Below the pieces are notes generated by a model, which saw only the letters and a program-made list of their open reading frames with translations, made no database searches and had not been told where the DNA came from. A program made the position numbers and the translations under genes. From the NCBI GenBank assembly GCA_963775185.1, contig CAVZIE010000037.1:186001-250000 (forward strand): DNA of 64,000 nt, written 5' to 3'. Below, in pieces: positions 10,261 through 19,107 of this stretch; within the stretch, counting starts at the first letter, position 1, and every line of letters starts with the position of its first letter. Source of the DNA: JAPSGB01 sp963775185. Lineage in GTDB: Bacteria; Myxococcota_A; Polyangia; Polyangiales; Polyangiaceae.

Positions 10261-11724
10261 ATGACCGCTAGACGACATCGGTTGGCATGGATCGGGATGG
10301 TCGCGAGCGCGATCCTGGTGGGCCCGGTCCTCTACGGCTGCGGCAGCAGCTCCGACGACTCCAGCGGAAACAAGGATGCGTCGGCAGACGTCTCGACCGA
10401 CGGCAGCGGCGGCGCGGCCGACAGCGGCGCGGACGGCAACGCGAGCTGCCAGATGGTCGGCACCACGTGCGCGTCGAACAGCGACTGCTGCTCGGCCAGC
10501 TGCGACCAGACGCTGCACACCTGCGTGAACCCGATCGGCACCTGCGCGCAGCAAGGCGCCGCGTGCACGTCGCCCACGGACTGCTGCACCATGGTGTGCA
10601 GCGGCGGGACGTGCGGCGGCACCGTGTGCACGAGCGACAACCAGGCGTGCACCAGCGACGCCCAGTGCTGCAGCGGCAGCTGCGCCGCCGGCGCCGAGGG
10701 CGGCAGCACCTGCAAGCCGCTGAACACCGCTTGCAAGACCTCCGGCAACAGCTGCGCCGGCAACGGCGACTGCTGCTCGCAGTACTGCGTGAACGGCATG
10801 TGCTCGGGCAAGCCGTCGTTCTGCACGCAGACCGGCGACGCGTGCTCGCAGGACGGCGAGTGCTGCGGCGGCATCTGTACGAAGGCGAGCGGCGCGACGC
10901 TCGGAACCTGCAGCGTGCCGACGGGTCCGGGCGCGGGCGGCTGCCACATCGCCGGCACGGTGTGCGCCGCGGGCGGCACCACGGCGTGCGGCGACACGTT
11001 CTGCTGCAGCCACTCGTGCGCGCCGTACGGGCCCACGGGCGTCCACGTCTGCCAGCCGCCCAGCGGTTGCCGGCCCACGGGCGAGGTGTGCGCGACGGAC
11101 AGCGACTGCTGCGGCGGTCCCGGCAACCCGGACAGCGAAGCGAACACCAAGTGCTCGAAGGCGGCGGGCGCGAAGCTCGGGCTGTGCAACCAGGGCCAGA
11201 AGTGCTCGCCTGCCGGATCGATCTGCCGGCTGCAGTCCCAGTCGTGTTCGGCGACGGACGTGTGCTGCGCCGGTAACGTGCAGCAGAGCGACACCTGCCA
11301 CCTGGACCTGCTCGGCATTCCACGCTGCACGCTGGCGGCCGGCGGCTGCACCGGTGACGCGGGCGCCATGACCGGCCAGGCGTGTGCGACCAGCGCGGAC
11401 TGCTGCGGCATGCCCTGCGTGCCCAACACCAGCGGCAGCGGCTCACCGTACATCTGCGGCGACAGCTGCGTGAAGTCGGGCGGCGCGTGCAGCACCGACG
11501 CCGACTGCTGCGCGGGCCTGCCGTGCGGCACACCACCCGGTTCCTCCACGGGCATCTGCGGCTACGTTCCGCCGCCGCCCCCGACGGACGCGGGCACGAC
11601 GGACAGCGGCACGACGGACGGCGGCAGCTGCGCGCTCTACGGCCAGCAGTGCACGACCACCAGCGACTGCTGCAACAACGTGCCCTGCACCCTCGGGCGT
11701 TGCGAAGTCGTGGTTCCGAAGTGA
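10261..11724 (+). CDS. Lipoprotein with eleven tandem knottin-like cysteine repeats
   Basis: Protein of 487 residues: signal peptide with lipobox LYGC, an Asp/Gly/Ser/Ala linker, then eleven tandem units of the form C-x6-C-x5-CC-x3-C-x(4-10)-C. Five are nearly canonical in a row (for example CAQQGAACTSPTDCC then TMVCSGGTC); units 6-9 have longer loops. The C-C-CC-C-C order is that of inhibitor cystine knots, as in spider and cone-snail toxins, but similar patterns also occur in other secreted disulfide-rich domains. A surface-attached, disulfide-stabilised protein is likely. GAGGTAAAGAGC precedes the ATG. Its stop overlaps the GTG start of another cysteine-rich lipoprotein. Confidence 0.8.
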   Translation: MTARRHRLAWIGMVASAILVGPVLYGCGSSSDDSSGNKDASADVSTDGSGGAADSGADGNASCQMVGTTCASNSDCCSASCDQTLHTCVNPIGTCAQQGAACTSPTDCCTMVCSGGTCGGTVCTSDNQACTSDAQCCSGSCAAGAEGGSTCKPLNTACKTSGNSCAGNGDCCSQYCVNGMCSGKPSFCTQTGDACSQDGECCGGICTKASGATLGTCSVPTGPGAGGCHIAGTVCAAGGTTACGDTFCCSHSCAPYGPTGVHVCQPPSGCRPTGEVCATDSDCCGGPGNPDSEANTKCSKAAGAKLGLCNQGQKCSPAGSICRLQSQSCSATDVCCAGNVQQSDTCHLDLLGIPRCTLAAGGCTGDAGAMTGQACATSADCCGMPCVPNTSGSGSPYICGDSCVKSGGACSTDADCCAGLPCGTPPGSSTGICGYVPPPPPTDAGTTDSGTTDGGSCALYGQQCTTTSDCCNNVPCTLGRCEVVVPK

Positions 11725-12161
11725 GAGTCGCGCTGATTGCACTCGCCACCGTCGCCGCGTGCGGCAATGGCAACACCGCACCGTACTCGCCCGGCGAACA
11801 GGCGGGGACCGCCTGCGCCACGGCCGACACCTGCTACCCGGACGTGCAGGACAAGACGCAGATCGCGGGCGAGGTGCAGTGCCTGACGAAGGTGAGCGGC
11901 GGCTACTGCACGCACCTCTGCACCGCCGACACCGACTGCTGCGCCGTGCCCGGAGAGTGCCGCACCGGTCATCCGCAGGTGTGCGCGCCGTTCGAGAACC
12001 AGACCGCGACGTACTGCTTCCTGAGCTGCGAAGACGCGGACCTGAAGGCGGCGGGCTACACCGACTCGACGCTCTACTGTCACGACTTCGCGAGCGCGAC
12101 GTTCAACTGCCGCTCCACGGGCGGCGGGACGAACAACCGGAAGATCTGCTCGAGCGGCTGA
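11721..12161 (+). CDS. Small cysteine-rich lipoprotein
   Basis: Protein of 146 residues starting at GTG that overlaps the previous stop (GTGA). Signal peptide ends in lipobox TVAAC. The mature part has about 14 Cys, including CTHLCTADTDCC, related in style to the knottin-like units of its neighbour, then a CFLSCEDADL segment. Such short-Cys-spaced endings (CTHLCTxDxDC, CxxxC) are frequent in myxobacterial lipoproteins. The overlap suggests co-translation with the repeat protein. Function unknown. Confidence 0.75.
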   Translation: MRVALIALATVAACGNGNTAPYSPGEQAGTACATADTCYPDVQDKTQIAGEVQCLTKVSGGYCTHLCTADTDCCAVPGECRTGHPQVCAPFENQTATYCFLSCEDADLKAAGYTDSTLYCHDFASATFNCRSTGGGTNNRKICSSG

Positions 12162-12228
12162 GCGATCACGCGCCGCTGGCGCACGCCGCCAACGCCACAT
12201 GATACGTTGACCGCGGAGGTCGACGGCG

Positions 12229-12651
12229 ATGATGCGGACGGGACGGTGCTTGTGCGGGGCGGTGACGTTCGAGGCGGAGGTCGACGAAGCGCACCACGGG
12301 GCGTGTCACTGCGGCATGTGCCGGCGCTGGTGCGGCGGAGCACCGCTGTTCACCGTGTCGACCACGCGCGCGACGTTCCAGGGCGAGGATCGCATCACGC
12401 GCTACGCGTCTTCGGAGTGGGCGGATCGCGGGTTCTGCGGCGCGTGTGGTACGGCGCTGTTCTACTACTTCAAGCCGGCGAAGTTGTACGCGATGGCGGT
12501 GGGCGCGTTCGACGACGCCGCGGCGTTCGAGCTCCGCGAGGAGATCTTCATCGACGACAAGCCCGGCGGCTACGCGTTCGCCGGCGACCACCCACGCCTG
12601 ACCGCGGCGGAGGTGCTCGCGAAGCACGCCGGCACCGCGGGCGAAGGCTGA
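12229..12651 (+). CDS. GFA/DUF636 family zinc protein
   Basis: Protein of 140 residues with the GFA-family zinc ligands: CLCGAVTFEAE, CHCGMCRRW, and FCGACGTALFYY. The family is named for glutathione-dependent formaldehyde-activating enzyme, but most members have no demonstrated activity. No signal peptide, so it is cytoplasmic. Length is typical. ATG ATG start with GGAGGTCGACGGCG upstream. Confidence 0.88.
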   Translation: MMRTGRCLCGAVTFEAEVDEAHHGACHCGMCRRWCGGAPLFTVSTTRATFQGEDRITRYASSEWADRGFCGACGTALFYYFKPAKLYAMAVGAFDDAAAFELREEIFIDDKPGGYAFAGDHPRLTAAEVLAKHAGTAGEG

Positions 12652-12680
12652 CCCGCGCCGCACCGGCAGCCAGCCAGCGC

Positions 12681-13834
12681 CTACGCCGCCGACGCCGTCA
12701 GCACCGCGAGCGCCGCTCGCACGATCGCCTCCGTGCTCTCGCCGGCGCCCACGTGGGCGAGCGCGCGCCGCGTCTCCGTCTCCCTGAAGCCGAGCTTGCG
12801 CAGCGCGGCGAACGCGCGCGCGGTGGCGTCCGCCGCGGCCGGCGACGCGGGCATGCCGTAGCTCGATACGTCCGCGTGCCGGAACGAGAAGCCCGCGCGC
12901 GCGTCGCCCCCGACGCCCAGGCGTCCGCGGTGCAGCGCGCGGTGATGCGCCGAGCACAGCGCGACCAGTTTGTCCGCGTCGTGCGTGCCGCCGTCGGCGC
13001 GCGGATCGACGTGATGCACGTCGACGAACACCGCGTTGCGGCAGCCGGGCACCGCGCAGCCGCCGTGGTGACGCTGCAGCACCTTGCGGCGGATCGCCGG
13101 CGGGATCGTCTGCGTCGCGCGATCGCCGGCGACGCGCTGCGCGTCGCACTCCGCCATCTCCACGATCGCCGGCTCGACCGCGATCGCCTCGCCCTTCGCC
13201 TGCTGCGCGCCGGCGCGGCAGCGCTCGCACACGGTCATGGCGATCTGGTAGCTCGCGCGCCCGTCGTCCGCCGGCCCGCCGAGCACCGCCCGCGCCATCA
13301 GAAGCAGCGCGGCGTCGTCGTCGATCGGGCCCGCCGACTCGCGCCGCAGCTTCGTCATCGCTGCGCGGAACGTCGCCAGCGTCTCCGCCGACACATCGAA
13401 GCGCAGCACGTGCCGCCGCGCCTCGTCTGAAGCGGGATCCGACGGCCGATCGCCCGCGCGCCGCCCGCTCACCAGGCGCTCGATCTCCCGCACCGTGCGA
13501 TCCGCCGCCGCCGCCAGCCACGCGCCCTCGTGTCCGGTGTGGCCACGCGCGTCAGCTCGCGCAACGCCGACCACGACAGCTCGCTCGCCGCCAGCGCCGG
13601 CAACTGTTCGAGCGCCGCCGCGACGCGCAGCTTCTCCTCCGTGGTGCGCGGCCCGTAGCCGAGCACGCGCTCGACGTACTCCGCGAACGTGGCGAAGCCG
13701 AGCCGCCGATGCACGCCCGCCCGCTGCGCCACCAGGAGCCACCGCCCCTCGTCCCGATCGAGCATCACGCGATCCGACGCGATCCTGAGCAGCTCCGCAT
13801 GCGCGCGCCGCCAGTCCGTGAGATTAGTTGTCAT
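12681..13834 (-). CDS. HNH endonuclease (DUF222-type), apparent frameshift near 13532
   Basis: About 384 residues when joined. The first frame (13834 to about 13532) gives the helical N-terminal domain ending LRELTRVATPD. Sense continues after a -1 shift as HEGAWLAAAADRTVREIERLV to the stop at 12681. The C-terminal part has the HNH core: CAVPGCRNAVFVDVHHVDPRADGGTHDADKLVALCSAHH split over residues about 260-300, with two zinc-knuckle Cys pairs and the catalytic His. This domain pairing is common in actinobacterial and myxobacterial HNH proteins, often multi-copy. The lost base may be an assembly error. Confidence 0.75.
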
Positions 13835-14048
13835 GCGAGAGTCCTATCATGGAGATTGTGGAGCCCCGGAGCCGCGCGCCGGCAGGCAAACGCCGACGCG
13901 ATCGCGATTCGAGGCGTTCCGCCCGCGAAAACGCGAGAGCGGGCGAACACGGCTGCGCGCGGGGCGGTTCACGAGCAAGCGGCGCAAGCACGGAGTCGTG
14001 GTATGGAAATGCTGTCAACCAGAAATCTGTATCTTGAGTTCGATTCTG

Positions 14049-14657
14049 TCGGTCCGGCGCGGAATCCCGCGGCGCGCCCACGTGGGCATCGGAGCCCACG
14101 TGGGCGGCGCGAGCACGCCGGGCGCCACGTGGGCAGCGCACCCAGAGAAGTCCCCTCGATTCCAGCCCATGGGGGATGGCACAGGAAGGGCGGAAGGGCG
14201 GAAGATTCGGGGATGGGACGGACGAAGTGATGGGTGCGCGGGTCGAGGTGCACCGCCATCTCGGCCCAGGGTTGGCTTGCTCGTCGACTTCAACGTCACC
14301 GCCCTGCGGAATGGCTTGCGACGGCTCGTGCCTGAATGCCCGAAGTCCCTGTAGACCTTCCGTTCTTCCGCCCTTCCTGTGAAAACCCCTCGGACGCGGA
14401 GCTCCTCGACGACGGCGCGCTGTCGCCACAGACGCCCACGTGGGCCGGCGCGAGCTCGACGCGCGCCCCATCGGCGGCGGGATCACGCCGGGCGCCACCA
14501 TCGGCGACGCAATCACGCCGGGCGCCACCATCGGCGGCGCGAGCGCAGCCGGGGAAGCAACGCGGCTCGCCTCGATGAGCGTCGGGCGCGCCCACACGCC
14601 GAGCGCCCCGAGAACCGGCCGGCGGCCGCCGACGGGGATACCGCGCCGGACCGGCAT
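14049..14657. mobile_element. REP-bounded segment with nested inverted repeats
   Basis: The 840 bases between the HNH gene and aroF hold no intact gene. REP-like arms in opposite orientation lie at 14049-14067 and 14637-14657. Inside, a 17-bp perfect inverted repeat (CACAGGAAGGGCGGAAG at 14180-14196; its complement at 14365-14381) encloses a GxxExxY gene remnant. Near the left end are three CCCACGTGGGC-type palindromes (14077-14132) and a fourth at about 14434; near the right end a 33-bp motif is repeated (14470-14540). The nested boundaries suggest a decayed insertion. Confidence 0.55.
14230..14354 (+). pseudogene. GxxExxY protein remnant with central deletion
   Basis: The first part reads MGARVEVHRHLGPGL, which matches the conserved N-terminal helix of GxxExxY proteins. 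After a frame change the end reads GLLVDFNVTALRNGLRRLV then stops, matching the family C-terminus. About 80 central residues of a normal ~125-residue protein, including the nuclease-like core, are missing. GxxExxY genes are often found in small intervening or insertion-like segments. It lies exactly within a 17-bp inverted repeat. Confidence 0.6.
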
Positions 14658-14678
14658 CCATGCTAGATCGGCCCGGTC

Positions 14679-15695
14679 ATGCTCATCGTCATGCAGACGG
14701 GCGCCACGTCCGACCAGATCAACGCCGTGTGCGACCGGGTGCGCGAGCTCGGGCTCGTGCCGAACGAGATCCCCGGTTCGATGCGCCTGGCGATCGGCGT
14801 CACGGGCAACAAGGGCGCGCTCGATCCCGCGCTGTTCAACCGCATGCCCGGCGTGCTGGAGGCCGTCGCGATCAGCAAGCCGTACAAGCTGGTCAGTCGC
14901 GAGGTCAAGCCGGACGACACCGTGATCGAGCTGGGCAAGACGGCCGTGGGCGGCGGCGCGCTGTGCGTCATGGCCGGCCCGTGCTCGGTGGAGACGCGCG
15001 AGCAGGTGCTCGGCACCGCGCACCACGTGCGCAAGCACGGCGCGACGATCCTGCGCGGCGGCGCGTTCAAGCCGCGCACCAGTCCGTACGACTTCCAGGG
15101 CCTACGCGAGGAGGGGCTGCAGCTCCTGGCCGAGGCGCGCGAAGAGACGGGCATGCCCATCATCACCGAGGTCAAGGACACGGAGACGCTCGGGCTCGTG
15201 GCCAAGTACGCCGACATCTTGCAGATCGGCGCGCGCAACATGCAAAACTTCTCGCTGCTCGAGGCCGTGGGCAACCTGGGCAAGCCGGTGATGCTCAAGC
15301 GCGGGCTGTCGAGCACCGTCAAGGAGTGGCTGATGGCGGCCGAGTACATCGTTTCGCGCGGCAACTACCAGGTGATGCTGTGCGAGCGCGGCATCCGCAC
15401 GTTCGAGACGCTCACGCGCAATACGCTCGATCTGGGCATCGTGCCGCTGCTCAAGCAGATCACGCACCTGCCGATCATCGTCGATCCGTCGCACGGCACC
15501 GGCGTGGCGATGGCCGTGACGCCGCTGGCGCGCGCCGCGGTGGCGACCGGCGTGGACGGCGTCATGGTGGAGGTCCACCCGAGCCCGGACAAGGCGCTCA
15601 GCGACGGCCCGCAGGCGCTGACCTTCGAGATGTTCGGCGAGATGATGGACCAGCTGCGCAAGATCGCCGGCGCCATGGGCCAGGCGCTTGCTTGA
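14679..15695 (+). CDS. aroF: 3-deoxy-7-phosphoheptulonate synthase
   Basis: DAHP synthase of 338 residues, condensing phosphoenolpyruvate and erythrose 4-phosphate at the start of the shikimate pathway. It has the N-terminal ferredoxin-like regulatory domain (about residues 1-70, MLIVMQTGATSDQIN) seen in Thermotoga-type enzymes. The barrel follows: AGPCSVE, GGAFKPRTSPYDFQG, QIGARNMQNF, LKRG, DPSHGTG and VEVHPSPDKALSDGPQ, covering metal and substrate sites. Start ATG agrees with the family. Its stop overlaps trmH by 8 bases. Confidence 0.96.
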   Translation: MLIVMQTGATSDQINAVCDRVRELGLVPNEIPGSMRLAIGVTGNKGALDPALFNRMPGVLEAVAISKPYKLVSREVKPDDTVIELGKTAVGGGALCVMAGPCSVETREQVLGTAHHVRKHGATILRGGAFKPRTSPYDFQGLREEGLQLLAEAREETGMPIITEVKDTETLGLVAKYADILQIGARNMQNFSLLEAVGNLGKPVMLKRGLSSTVKEWLMAAEYIVSRGNYQVMLCERGIRTFETLTRNTLDLGIVPLLKQITHLPIIVDPSHGTGVAMAVTPLARAAVATGVDGVMVEVHPSPDKALSDGPQALTFEMFGEMMDQLRKIAGAMGQALA

Positions 15696-16356
15696 ACGCG
15701 CGGTTCCGTGGGGCGCGCCGTGGACGACCGAGGGCGTGATCGCGCTCTTCGAGCCGATGGTCGTCGAGCCCCGGCGCACGCGGCTGCTGTCGGTCATCGA
15801 CGCGCGCGTCGGGAGCGTCACGGTGCTGATGGACGCGCCGCGCGATCCGCATAACGGCGCGGCGGTGCTGCGATCGTGCGACGCGTTCGGCGTGCAGGAC
15901 GTGCACGTCGTCCCCCGGGACCACGAGTTTCCGGTGTCGAGCGGCGTGGCTAAAGGCACCGAGCGCTGGATCGACGTCACGCTGCACCCGACGGCGGGCA
16001 CCGCGGCGGCCACGCTCGCCGCGCGCGGCTACACGCTGGTCGCGACGCACCCGCGCGGCGAACTGGTGCCCGCCGATCTCGCGACGATCCCGCGCCTCGC
16101 CTTGGTCCTCGGCAACGAGCACGACGGCATCAGCGAGACGCTGGCCCGCGCCGCGCAGCAGACCGTACGCATCCCCATGCGCGGCTTCGTCGAAAGCTTG
16201 AACGTGAGCGTGGCCGGCGCGATCCTGATCCACGCCGCGACCGAAGGGCGCCCCGGGGATCTTCCCGACGCCGACAAGCGCCTGTTGTACGCGCGCGGCT
16301 TGTTCCGCACGGTGGCGCGCGCGGAGGAAGTGCTGGCGGCGAGCGTGCCGCGCTAG
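15688..16356 (+). CDS. trmH: tRNA (guanosine-18-2'-O)-methyltransferase
   Basis: SpoU/TrmD-class methyltransferase of 222 residues. The three knot motifs are present: DPHNGAAVLRSCDAFGV (motif 1, with the Asn and Arg), LVLGNEHDGIS (motif 2) and IPMRGFVESLNVSVAGAI (motif 3). The spacing and C-terminal helix agree with TrmH, which methylates the ribose of G18 in tRNA. Start is TTG inside the end of aroF; a later ATG would remove part of the N-terminal helix. Co-transcribed with aroF. Confidence 0.92.
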   Translation: MLERAVPWGAPWTTEGVIALFEPMVVEPRRTRLLSVIDARVGSVTVLMDAPRDPHNGAAVLRSCDAFGVQDVHVVPRDHEFPVSSGVAKGTERWIDVTLHPTAGTAAATLAARGYTLVATHPRGELVPADLATIPRLALVLGNEHDGISETLARAAQQTVRIPMRGFVESLNVSVAGAILIHAATEGRPGDLPDADKRLLYARGLFRTVARAEEVLAASVPR

Positions 16357-16382
16357 GCTCGCTCCGCCGGGCCGCACGCGCT

Positions 16383-17135
16383 TCACGGTGCGAGGAACGT
16401 CGTCGTCACGCCGCCGCCGGACTCCGTGCACTGCTGGGCGCCGATGGCGGCCTCGATGCACTTGCACGTCACGTCGTTCTCGCACGCGACCGGGACCGCC
16501 ACGCACGAGTACGACGGCGGGTTGCAGCACGGCCCGCCCTCGACGACGCTGCAGTACTCCGTCGCGGAAGCGCACGACAGCGCCTGCCCGCACGCGAACG
16601 ATGCGCCGGCGTCTTTCGACGCGCACTGCCCGGCGTGCATCAGCGGCTTCGACGTGTAGCCGGAGGGGAGGCCCGTGCACACGACGTTGATGACCGTGCC
16701 ATCGCACGCGCACCCCGGCGAGAACGAGTTGCACACCGCGCCGGGCGCGGGGAAGCACTCGCCCTTCGCCGCGCACATCGCGCTCGTCGGGTAACCGCAC
16801 AGCCCTTGCGGCGGGCAGTCCTTGTCCGTGACGCACGGCGCGCCGCCGCTACCGCCGGCTCCGGCGATCCCCGCCGTCCCGCCCGTACCGGTGCCGCCCG
16901 TGCCGCCGGTGCCCGTGCCGCCGAAGCCGCCGGTGCCGGTGCCGCCGGTGCCGCCGGTGCCGGTGCCGCCGGTGCCGGTACCGCCCGTGCCGGTGCCGCC
17001 GGTGCCGGTACCGCCGGAACCGCTGACACCACCGTCGGTCGAGCTCGACGTGGAGCCGCCGCACGCTGCGACGAGCGCGGCGACGCCGAGCGCCGTTGCG
17101 AGGTTCGACAAGGATGCGAAGCGAAGCTGGATCAT
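16383..17135 (-). CDS. Cys-rich lipoprotein with GGTGTGG linker
   Basis: Protein of 250 residues. Signal peptide ends in LVAAC, followed by a ~70-residue Gly/Thr linker built from GGTGTGG units, then about 150 residues with some 20 Cys (CVTDKDCPPQGLCGYP, GECFPAPGAVC, CACDG, CCNPPSYSC). The segments resemble short disulfide-stabilised extracellular modules. GGAGGGCACTTC precedes the ATG. It diverges from the membrane-protein gene at 17242, with 106 bases between starts. Function unknown. Confidence 0.75.
   Translation of the reverse strand: MIQLRFASLSNLATALGVAALVAACGGSTSSSTDGGVSGSGGTGTGGTGTGGTGTGGTGTGGTGGTGTGGFGGTGTGGTGGTGTGGTAGIAGAGGSGGAPCVTDKDCPPQGLCGYPTSAMCAAKGECFPAPGAVCNSFSPGCACDGTVINVVCTGLPSGYTSKPLMHAGQCASKDAGASFACGQALSCASATEYCSVVEGGPCCNPPSYSCVAVPVACENDVTCKCIEAAIGAQQCTESGGGVTTTFLAP
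16876..17030. repeat. Coding minisatellite (GGTGTGG units)
   Basis: Tandem 15-21-base units of GGTGCCGGTGCCGCC type encode the Gly/Thr linker of the minus-strand lipoprotein. Unit length is a multiple of three, so copy-number change keeps the frame. Confidence 0.8.
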
Positions 17136-17241
17136 GAAGTGCCCTCCACCGGATCGAAGCACAACCGCGCACCGGCCGCCAACCCACGCCCGGGCGCGAC
17201 GCGCTTGCGCGTATCTTGGCTTCGGAGACAGACTCCGCAGC

Positions 17242-19107
17242 GTGAGAGGTACGCGCGCCCTGGGCAACCGCTACGCGGCGGTGCTGGTCGGGCTTCTCTT
17301 GTTCGTGCTGCTGCTGTTGATGCGCGCGCCCGTGATGTCCAACGCCGACACGGTGCGCGACCTGTTGATGGCCCGCGACTGTTTGGACGGAAGCGGCTGC
17401 CACTCCGCCGGTGCTCCGGCGGGCCTGGGTGGTTTCCAGCAGAACGCGAGCTGGATCTGGATCCTGGTCGGCGCGCGGCTCCTCCACGTCGGCGTCGCGG
17501 GCTTGCAGGTGCTCGGCTTCGCCGGCGCCGCCGTCGCGGCGTCGCTGGTGTTTGTCATCGCGCGTCGCTTCGTGTCGCCCGGCTACGCGTTGATCGCGGC
17601 GCTCGCCGACGCGCTCGCGATCCGGCAGCTGATCCCCACCGACGTGATCCACAACCCGACGCTCTTCCCGCTCGCGACGACGCTGGTGTTCTGGGCGGCG
17701 CTGCGGCTGTACGACCGCGGGCGGCTGCGCGACGTCGCACTGGTCGCGCTGTGCGTCGCGCTCTCGGTCGAATTCCACGGCATCGGCGCGCTGTTGATCG
17801 TCGCATTGCTGGTGTGGATCGGCCTGTCACAGAACGCGCCGCTCAAGGCGGCGATGCTCGCCGCGATCGTCGTCGTCGCGGTGCCCGCGGCGGTGTCGCG
17901 GAACGCGCTCGAGGCGAACATGGTGATCGCGCAGTCGCACGCGCTCTTGGCGATCGGCACCGCGGGCTGCGCCGCGGTGCTGGGACTGAGCGTGTGGCTG
18001 CGCCGCTATTTCGAAGCCTGGTCGGATCGAGGGCGCCTGTGGGCTTGGCTCGGCGTCGGCGGCACGTATCCGCTGCTCGTCGTCACGTTGGTGGCGGCGT
18101 TCCACGAGGATCTACTCAAGTACTATTTCCTGCCGGCGCTTCCGCCACTGACGATCGGTGCCGTCGGCGCGGTCGCGGCCGTCGCCGCTCGCGTATCGCT
18201 GCGGCCCGCCGCGGCGTGGGTCGTGCGCGGCGTGCTGGCGCTGGCGGCAATCGCCGCGTTCGTCGAGGTCTCGAATGCGACGACGCGCGGCATGTGGTTC
18301 GGCCCGTGCCGGGACCGCTTCACGCTCGACCAGATCGAAGCGCTGCCTGCGGGGCTCGCCGCGCGGGGCGTCGGGTACCAGGAAGCGTTCACGCGCGTCC
18401 AGGCAGACCCCCACGGGGCGGTCATCGCGGGCTTCGCCGCCTTCGAGCCCACGACGCGGTCCGGTGCGCCGCGCGCCGGACCGCTGCTGAACGTGTTCTT
18501 GATGCGCCGCGACGCCGTACCCGTCGGAATCGCGACGTTCCCCGTTCCCGGACGCGCCGCCGCGGCGGTCGTGCCCGTGGCGTCATGGATCGAGCGCAAC
18601 CACGCGACGGTGTGCACAGAGCCGACCGACGGCAGCGCGCCGCGCGCCTGCGTCACACTGGCGATCGCACCGGCGTTCCACGCGTTCCAGGCGCCGCTCG
18701 AGCTCGAGCTCCGCGCGTATCCCCGCGTCGAGGAGCTCGAGCAAGCGCTGGACGACGGACAACTGCACGAGTGGGCGGACCGGGGCACGCGCTTCACGTT
18801 CCGCTACGACGTCCACGTCGGGGCCGGCGCGGGCCGCACGCTCTTCGTCGAGCATCCGGGGCTGCCGTGCGCGTGGCACATCTCGCGCATCGACGGCGTG
18901 GCCCACACCGGCGCGCTGCCCGGAGGATCGGTGGTGCTGCGCCAGGGCGGCGCCACGCGGGGAACGCTGGAGGTGACGCGAATCGCCGGCGTGGCCGCGT
19001 GTCCCGGCGATCGCCCGCGGATGCCGCCGGCCCTGTACGAGATCGCGCTCTCCGACAAGCCGGCGCAGACGCTGCTCGATCGCTGCCGCGCCGCGTTCGG
19101 GCTCTAG
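17242..19107 (+). CDS. Polytopic membrane protein, GT-C-like
   Basis: Protein of 621 residues. Residues about 10-350 form roughly ten hydrophobic helices; the rest is a large soluble domain. The first external loop (SNADTVRDLLMARDC, then GGFQQNASWIW) places acidic residues early, like ArnT/PMT-type GT-C glycosyltransferases that use lipid-linked sugars, but no family signature is certain. The soluble C-terminal part has a beta-rich end. GTG 17242 directly precedes the first helix. Convergent with the YncE-like gene; the two stop codons overlap by 4 bases. Confidence 0.65.
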   Translation: MRGTRALGNRYAAVLVGLLLFVLLLLMRAPVMSNADTVRDLLMARDCLDGSGCHSAGAPAGLGGFQQNASWIWILVGARLLHVGVAGLQVLGFAGAAVAASLVFVIARRFVSPGYALIAALADALAIRQLIPTDVIHNPTLFPLATTLVFWAALRLYDRGRLRDVALVALCVALSVEFHGIGALLIVALLVWIGLSQNAPLKAAMLAAIVVVAVPAAVSRNALEANMVIAQSHALLAIGTAGCAAVLGLSVWLRRYFEAWSDRGRLWAWLGVGGTYPLLVVTLVAAFHEDLLKYYFLPALPPLTIGAVGAVAAVAARVSLRPAAAWVVRGVLALAAIAAFVEVSNATTRGMWFGPCRDRFTLDQIEALPAGLAARGVGYQEAFTRVQADPHGAVIAGFAAFEPTTRSGAPRAGPLLNVFLMRRDAVPVGIATFPVPGRAAAAVVPVASWIERNHATVCTEPTDGSAPRACVTLAIAPAFHAFQAPLELELRAYPRVEELEQALDDGQLHEWADRGTRFTFRYDVHVGAGAGRTLFVEHPGLPCAWHISRIDGVAHTGALPGGSVVLRQGGATRGTLEVTRIAGVAACPGDRPRMPPALYEIALSDKPAQTLLDRCRAAFGL

